A stretch of DNA of 8,333 nucleotides, taken from positions 1-8,333 of the forward strand of contig CAMPJM010000159.1 in assembly GCA_946886805.1 (NCBI GenBank). Reading direction: 5' to 3'. Source of the stretch: an uncultured Flammeovirgaceae bacterium (GTDB lineage: Bacteria; Bacteroidota; Bacteroidia; Cytophagales; Cyclobacteriaceae). Positions 4,517 through 8,333 of the stretch are shown here, piece by piece. How positions within the stretch are numbered: the first letter of the stretch is position 1; every line of letters begins with the position of its first letter. The notes under the pieces were generated by a model. It worked only from the letters and a program-made list of their open reading frames with translations. It was not told the origin of the DNA and ran no database searches. Position numbers and translations under genes: made by a program.

Positions 4517-6398
4517 AAGCCCTCACCGTTTTGCCCTGCATGTAATTTACAAAAGCTCTGTTTACCACTTTATTTCCCCCTCTTGTTGGGTAATCTCCTG
4601 TAAAATACCAGTCTCCAATGTGTTTTGGACAAGCTTTATGCAGATTTTCCACTGTCTGGTAAACAACCTGTACTTCCGCTTTTATTTCCGGTGGAGTAAT
4701 TATTTGGGCTATTTTATCTGAAATCTGATCATGGGTAAATGGAGCGTACAATTCCTTGACATGATTTGGAGCTGATTTATTATTTCTGTCCATCTCACAT
4801 TTGTCATAGACCTCATCCAAAAGATATTCTTTTCCGGCTTCTTTAAGCAATACCAAAGCTGCCCTGAAAGCTACAAAATCTTTCATTCTGGACATATCAA
4901 TACCATAACAATCCGGGAACCTAATTTGTGGTGCAGAAGAAACAATCACGATCTTTTTCGGACCGATCCGATCCAACATCTTAAGTATACTCTTTTCAAG
5001 CGTAGTGCCTCTGACGATAGAATCATCAATTACGACGAGCGTATCTTTCCCTTTGTTAATTACTTCATAGGTGGTATCATAAACATGGGCAACCAACTCA
5101 TCCCGGTGCTCTTCATCCGTAATGAATGTCCTTAACTTTGCATCTTTGATAACCAATTTTTCAATCCTTGGCCGGAAAGTCAGTAGTTGGTCTAATTTCT
5201 CAGGAGACAGCTTCCCATCATGCAGTGCCTTTACCCGTTCTTTGACAAGGTTTTCTTCCATTCCCTCAATCATACCTAAGAAAGATATTTCAGCAGTATT
5301 CGGGATATATGAAAAGACGGTGTTCTCCAGATCATTGTTAATAGAACCCATAATTTGAGGGATCAGCAATTTTCCTAACTGCTTTCTTTCATGATAAATA
5401 TCCGGGTCGGATCCTCTTGAAAAATAAATTCGCTCAAAACTACACGATTTCTTTTCCTGCTGCTCTATAAAAGGATATTCGCCGTACTCTCCACTCTTTT
5501 TAATAATAAGGGCATGCCCTGGCTGAATTTCTTTTATTTCTTCATATTTGGCATTAAACGCTGTTTTTATCGCAGGCTTTTCCGAAGCTACTACCACTAC
5601 TTCATCATCGGCATAGTAATAAGCGGGTCTTATGCCCACTGGGTCGCGGGCCACAAAAGCGGCTCCGGAACCTGTCATGCCAGCCATTGCATAGCCACCA
5701 TCAAAATCTTTGCAGGAACGTCTTAAAACCCGTTGCAGATCCATCTCATTTTGGATGATCTCGGTTACTTCCTGATTGTTGTATTTATCTTTATATAAGT
5801 CAAATATCCTTTGGTTTTCCTCATCCAAAAAGTGGCCGATCTTCTCCATTACGGTTACTGTATCCACTTTCTCTTTGGGGTGCTGACCTAGCTTCACCAG
5901 GTTATCAAACAGATCGTCAACATTTGTCATATTGAAGTTTCCAGCAACTACCAAGTTCCTGCTGCACCAGTTGTTTTGTCGCAGCATTGGGTGGCAACTT
6001 TCTATATCATTTTTACCATGGGTGCCATAGCGCAAATGACCCAACCATACCTCCCCAGTAAAGGCACAGTTCTTTTTAAGCCATTTTTCGTCCTTAAAAA
6101 GTTCGCCGCCTTCCTTCTGAGCTTTCTTGAATTTTTTACCAATCTTGCCGAAAACCGCGGCAATAGGCTGGTTATCAACAGACCTGTACCTGCTTATATA
6201 GCGGGCTCCAGGTTCTACATCTATTTTAATATTAGCAACTCCTGCACCATCCTGACCACGATTGTGTTGTTTCTCCATCAATAGGTACAACTTATTGACT
6301 GCATATAAAGGAGTACCGTATTTTTCGATATAATATGAAAGCGGTTTTCTTAACCGGATCATGGCTATACCACATTCATGTTTTATGCTATCACTCAT
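4512..6398 (-). CDS. purF: Amidophosphoribosyltransferase, long Bacteroidota type
   Basis: It converts PRPP and glutamine to 5-phosphoribosylamine, the first committed step of purine synthesis. At 628 residues it is longer than the roughly 500 of E. coli or B. subtilis PurF. The N-terminal glutaminase domain has Cys9 after an 8-residue propeptide (MSDSIKHE), then HNRGQDGAG (45-53), RYGTHG (123-128), GNFN (153-156) and RDPVGIRP (251-258). The phosphoribosyltransferase domain has FERIYFSRGSD (321-331), KLRTFI (421-426) and the PRPP loop VVIDDSIVRGTT (455-466). About 20 extra residues separate Cys9 from the HNRGQ helix, and a C-terminal extension ends in WYFTGDYPTRGG. The cysteines that hold the B. 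subtilis Fe-S cluster appear to be absent (from memory of that alignment). Its start is 22 nt after nuoN, suggesting co-transcription; AAGG sits just upstream of the ATG. Confidence 0.95.
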   Translation of the reverse strand: MSDSIKHECGIAMIRLRKPLSYYIEKYGTPLYAVNKLYLLMEKQHNRGQDGAGVANIKIDVEPGARYISRYRSVDNQPIAAVFGKIGKKFKKAQKEGGELFKDEKWLKKNCAFTGEVWLGHLRYGTHGKNDIESCHPMLRQNNWCSRNLVVAGNFNMTNVDDLFDNLVKLGQHPKEKVDTVTVMEKIGHFLDEENQRIFDLYKDKYNNQEVTEIIQNEMDLQRVLRRSCKDFDGGYAMAGMTGSGAAFVARDPVGIRPAYYYADDEVVVVASEKPAIKTAFNAKYEEIKEIQPGHALIIKKSGEYGEYPFIEQQEKKSCSFERIYFSRGSDPDIYHERKQLGKLLIPQIMGSINNDLENTVFSYIPNTAEISFLGMIEGMEENLVKERVKALHDGKLSPEKLDQLLTFRPRIEKLVIKDAKLRTFITDEEHRDELVAHVYDTTYEVINKGKDTLVVIDDSIVRGTTLEKSILKMLDRIGPKKIVIVSSAPQIRFPDCYGIDMSRMKDFVAFRAALVLLKEAGKEYLLDEVYDKCEMDRNNKSAPNHVKELYAPFTHDQISDKIAQIITPPEIKAEVQVVYQTVENLHKACPKHIGDWYFTGDYPTRGGNKVVNRAFVNYMQGKTVRAY

Positions 6399-6420
6399 TT
6401 TGCCTTGCTAATAATAAAAT

Positions 6421-7965
6421 TTAATTTAACAGGTTTATAAAATCCGTAAGCCAGCTGGATTTAAAGAACAAAATTAGCAGGGGAAAAATTAACAAACCGA
6501 GTAATATTTTTTCCTGAAAATTCGATTTTTTATTCCTTTGCAAAAGTACGGAATTTTCATCATCCCGACTACGAAAATATAAGTAGTACGGAATCTTTAT
6601 ATAATAGAATAACGCCAACACTGCGTTCAATAATCCTACTATAAAAAGTACTAACAGCACAGCTTCATGATTAGTTTGATAGGCGTCCCAAACTGAGGAG
6701 AAAATTAAAAGTTTAGCCGTAAAACCCGCGGTAGGTGGCAATCCCGTAAGTGAAAGCATAATTATAACCGATGCCACACCTAAAAACGGAACCTTCTTTC
6801 CTAATCCTGCAAAATCAGACATTTTCTCAATCCGCCTGTCTTCACTCAGCATCTTGATCATTAAAAAGGCAGCAAAATTCATAATAAGGTAAATGGATGC
6901 GTAAAATAGCAAACTATCTAAGCCAAACTCAGAAAATGCCACCACTCCCGCGAGCATAAATCCAGCATGAGCAATAGAAGAATAGGCCATCATCCTTTTT
7001 GCATTTTTTTGCCATAAGGCCGATAAATTTCCTAAAAGCATAGTAATTATGGCAATCCAGGAAAGCACTTTCATCCAGTTAACATCATAGCCAATGTTAC
7101 TTACAGGAAGCTCATTCAAAAACCTAAATAATATTATAACGGCAGCAATTTTTGGGACAGTTGAAAACAAAGCAACAATAGGTGTAGGTGCGCCTTGGTA
7201 AACATCAGGACCCCAGATATGAAATGGCACCGCTCCCAATTTGAAAATAAACCCAGCCAGCGTCATAGCCACAGCGACGTAATACGGCCAGGGTGAAATA
7301 AGTGCTAAATTTATGTGAAAAACCTCACTACTAATATTCAAGGTACCGGTAAAGCCATATAGTAGAGACATGCCATATAACATTATTGCTGATGATACCG
7401 CTCCAAAAAGCAGGTATTTTAAACCCGCTTCTGCACTTTTCCGTCCGAAATTAAAATTTGTAAGGATATAAGAACAGATAGAAACAATTTCGATGGCAAG
7501 ATAAACTATCAATAGGTTAATACCCATTACCAATAAAGAAGCACCTAATACCACACCATAAATTAGGGCGTGGTATTCGCCAAATTTAGTTGGTCTTTCT
7601 CCGCTTCTTTTATAATTAAAGGAAAATAGAACTGTTAATAAGCCGCTAAAACAAAATAATACTTTCAGATAAACAGCCATTCTATCCAGGTAAAGCATAT
7701 TTTCAAAAATTGTGATGCCTTCAGTTTTATATACTTCATTTCCCTGAAGTACCAACATGCCCCCTACAACAACAAATCCGATAGTGCTAATGTAAGCGGA
7801 TATTTTAGGCCTTTTTTTATAGAAAATGAGGTCTGCTATAATCAGCAAAAACAAAAATCCAACCAATACTATTTCCGGTAGAAAATTTTGGGCACTTCCA
7901 ATTACTGAGGCTAATTCCTGATTTAAATTATCGAAAAATTGATTCGAACTTTGTATTAAAATCAT
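6421..7965 (-). CDS. nuoN: NADH-quinone oxidoreductase subunit N
   Basis: This is an antiporter-like, proton-pumping membrane subunit of complex I in the inner membrane. The 514 residues contain about 14 hydrophobic segments. Key charged residues of the family are present by position: Glu159 in YLAIEIVSICSYIL, Lys183 in EAGLKYLLFGAVSS, Lys242 and His249 in FKLGAVPFHIWGPDVYQGAPTP, Lys272 in STVPKIAAV and Lys418 in GFTAKLLIF. The YSSIAHAGF (328-336) and LTGLPPTAGF (406-415) segments confirm the antiporter family, and the length and C-terminal position after nuoM fit NuoN. The ATG overlaps the nuoM stop by one base (TGATG), indicating translational coupling. purF follows after 22 nt with no terminator between. 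Confidence 0.96.
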   Translation of the reverse strand: MILIQSSNQFFDNLNQELASVIGSAQNFLPEIVLVGFLFLLIIADLIFYKKRPKISAYISTIGFVVVGGMLVLQGNEVYKTEGITIFENMLYLDRMAVYLKVLFCFSGLLTVLFSFNYKRSGERPTKFGEYHALIYGVVLGASLLVMGINLLIVYLAIEIVSICSYILTNFNFGRKSAEAGLKYLLFGAVSSAIMLYGMSLLYGFTGTLNISSEVFHINLALISPWPYYVAVAMTLAGFIFKLGAVPFHIWGPDVYQGAPTPIVALFSTVPKIAAVIILFRFLNELPVSNIGYDVNWMKVLSWIAIITMLLGNLSALWQKNAKRMMAYSSIAHAGFMLAGVVAFSEFGLDSLLFYASIYLIMNFAAFLMIKMLSEDRRIEKMSDFAGLGKKVPFLGVASVIIMLSLTGLPPTAGFTAKLLIFSSVWDAYQTNHEAVLLVLFIVGLLNAVLALFYYIKIPYYLYFRSRDDENSVLLQRNKKSNFQEKILLGLLIFPLLILFFKSSWLTDFINLLN

Positions 7966-8333
7966 CAGATTGTATTCAACAGTTCTAAATTAAAATGCCC
8001 GGTGGTATTTACCCACTTTACAAAAACACCAACCGTAGGACCAATTACATCCAGAAAGACATGAGGAAAAATGCCCAGAATTACGGTAATAATGATGCAG
8101 GGTATAAACATTAAGTATTCTCTTGTAGTCAGATCCTTTAATTTACTGTTCCATTGGGTGTCGAAAACCCACAACTTGCCGAAAAACATCCGTTGCAAAG
8201 CCCACAGATAATAGGCTGCCCCTAAAACAAGACCAAGTGTCGCCAATATTGGCATCCAGGCAGGAAGAACAGCAATTGTGGAAGCGCTAAAAGCTCCAAG
8301 TAAAACCAGAATCTCTGCTATGAAGCCCGAAAA
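7965..8333 (-). CDS. nuoM: NADH-quinone oxidoreductase subunit M, C-terminal part
   Basis: Only the last 122 residues are in the window; the frame is open through the right edge, so the 5' end lies outside. The visible part begins with FSGFIAEILVLLGAF, the conserved helix around the family's late antiporter segment. It continues with a hydrophobic helix leading into YYLWALQRMFFG, a charged loop (residues KLKDLTTREY) and a helix FIPCIIITVILGIFPHVFLD before the end. These are characteristic of NuoM (normally about 500 residues) rather than NuoL. A methionine at 8255 is internal and is not the start. NuoM is a proton-translocating inner-membrane subunit of complex I. The stop TGA overlaps the nuoN ATG by one base. 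Confidence 0.93.
   Translation of the reverse strand, partial: FSGFIAEILVLLGAFSASTIAVLPAWMPILATLGLVLGAAYYLWALQRMFFGKLWVFDTQWNSKLKDLTTREYLMFIPCIIITVILGIFPHVFLDVIGPTVGVFVKWVNTTGHFNLELLNTI

Noticed and set aside
4512..6398. Several plus-strand open frames opposite purF, and similar ones opposite thiL
   Set aside because: They are antisense shadows of well-conserved genes, with Phe- and Ser-rich nonsense composition.
7965..8255. A separate 96-residue membrane protein starting at the methionine at 8255
   Set aside because: The frame continues upstream to the window edge with conserved NuoM sequence (SGFIAEILVLLGAF), so this is the NuoM C-terminus.

Overview
The window looks like a chromosomal segment of a member of the Bacteroidota, probably a Cytophagales-type marine or aquatic bacterium. 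The grounds are the AT-rich intergenic DNA, starts preceded by A-rich stretches rather than strong Shine-Dalgarno sites, a long PurF of the Bacteroidota type, a methylmalonyl-CoA epimerase, a tiny lipoprotein, and intergenic DNA full of short dispersed and 7-nt-periodic repeats. This placement is inference from protein style, not from a search.

Layout, left to right. Positions 1-305 hold a compact structured repeat (about 57-195) made of two covarying hairpin units flanked by AT-rich inverted arms. osmC (306-731, +) follows and converges on thiL (857-1909, -), with a hairpin between them. A possible 28-codon ORF straddles the end of thiL. A 48-codon lipoprotein gene (2124-2270, +) runs into a repeat-filled tract (2271-2738) before the 3' end of mce (2739-3140, -). 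Divergent from mce is an unrecognised 137-residue protein (3270-3683, +), then an IscA/HesB-type iron-sulfur assembly gene (3859-4185, +). Positions 4186-4511 carry a hairpin repeat, a 17-nt tandem repeat, a strong bidirectional terminator with a UUCG loop, a dispersed repeat copy and a heptad array. The rest is one leftward block: the nuoM 3' end, nuoN and purF (8333 down to 4512).

Functionally this is mostly housekeeping: peroxide detoxification (OsmC), thiamine diphosphate synthesis (ThiL), propionyl-CoA/methylmalonyl-CoA metabolism (Mce), Fe-S cluster assembly, respiratory complex I (NuoM and NuoN) and the first committed step of purine synthesis (PurF). The close spacing of nuoN and purF suggests that purine synthesis and complex I expression may share a transcript. 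I see no defence, phage, CRISPR or secretion system. The unusual content lies in the intergenic DNA. Heptad-periodic arrays supply the stop codons of two unrelated genes. Related hairpin families recur, and there are two very small candidate genes.
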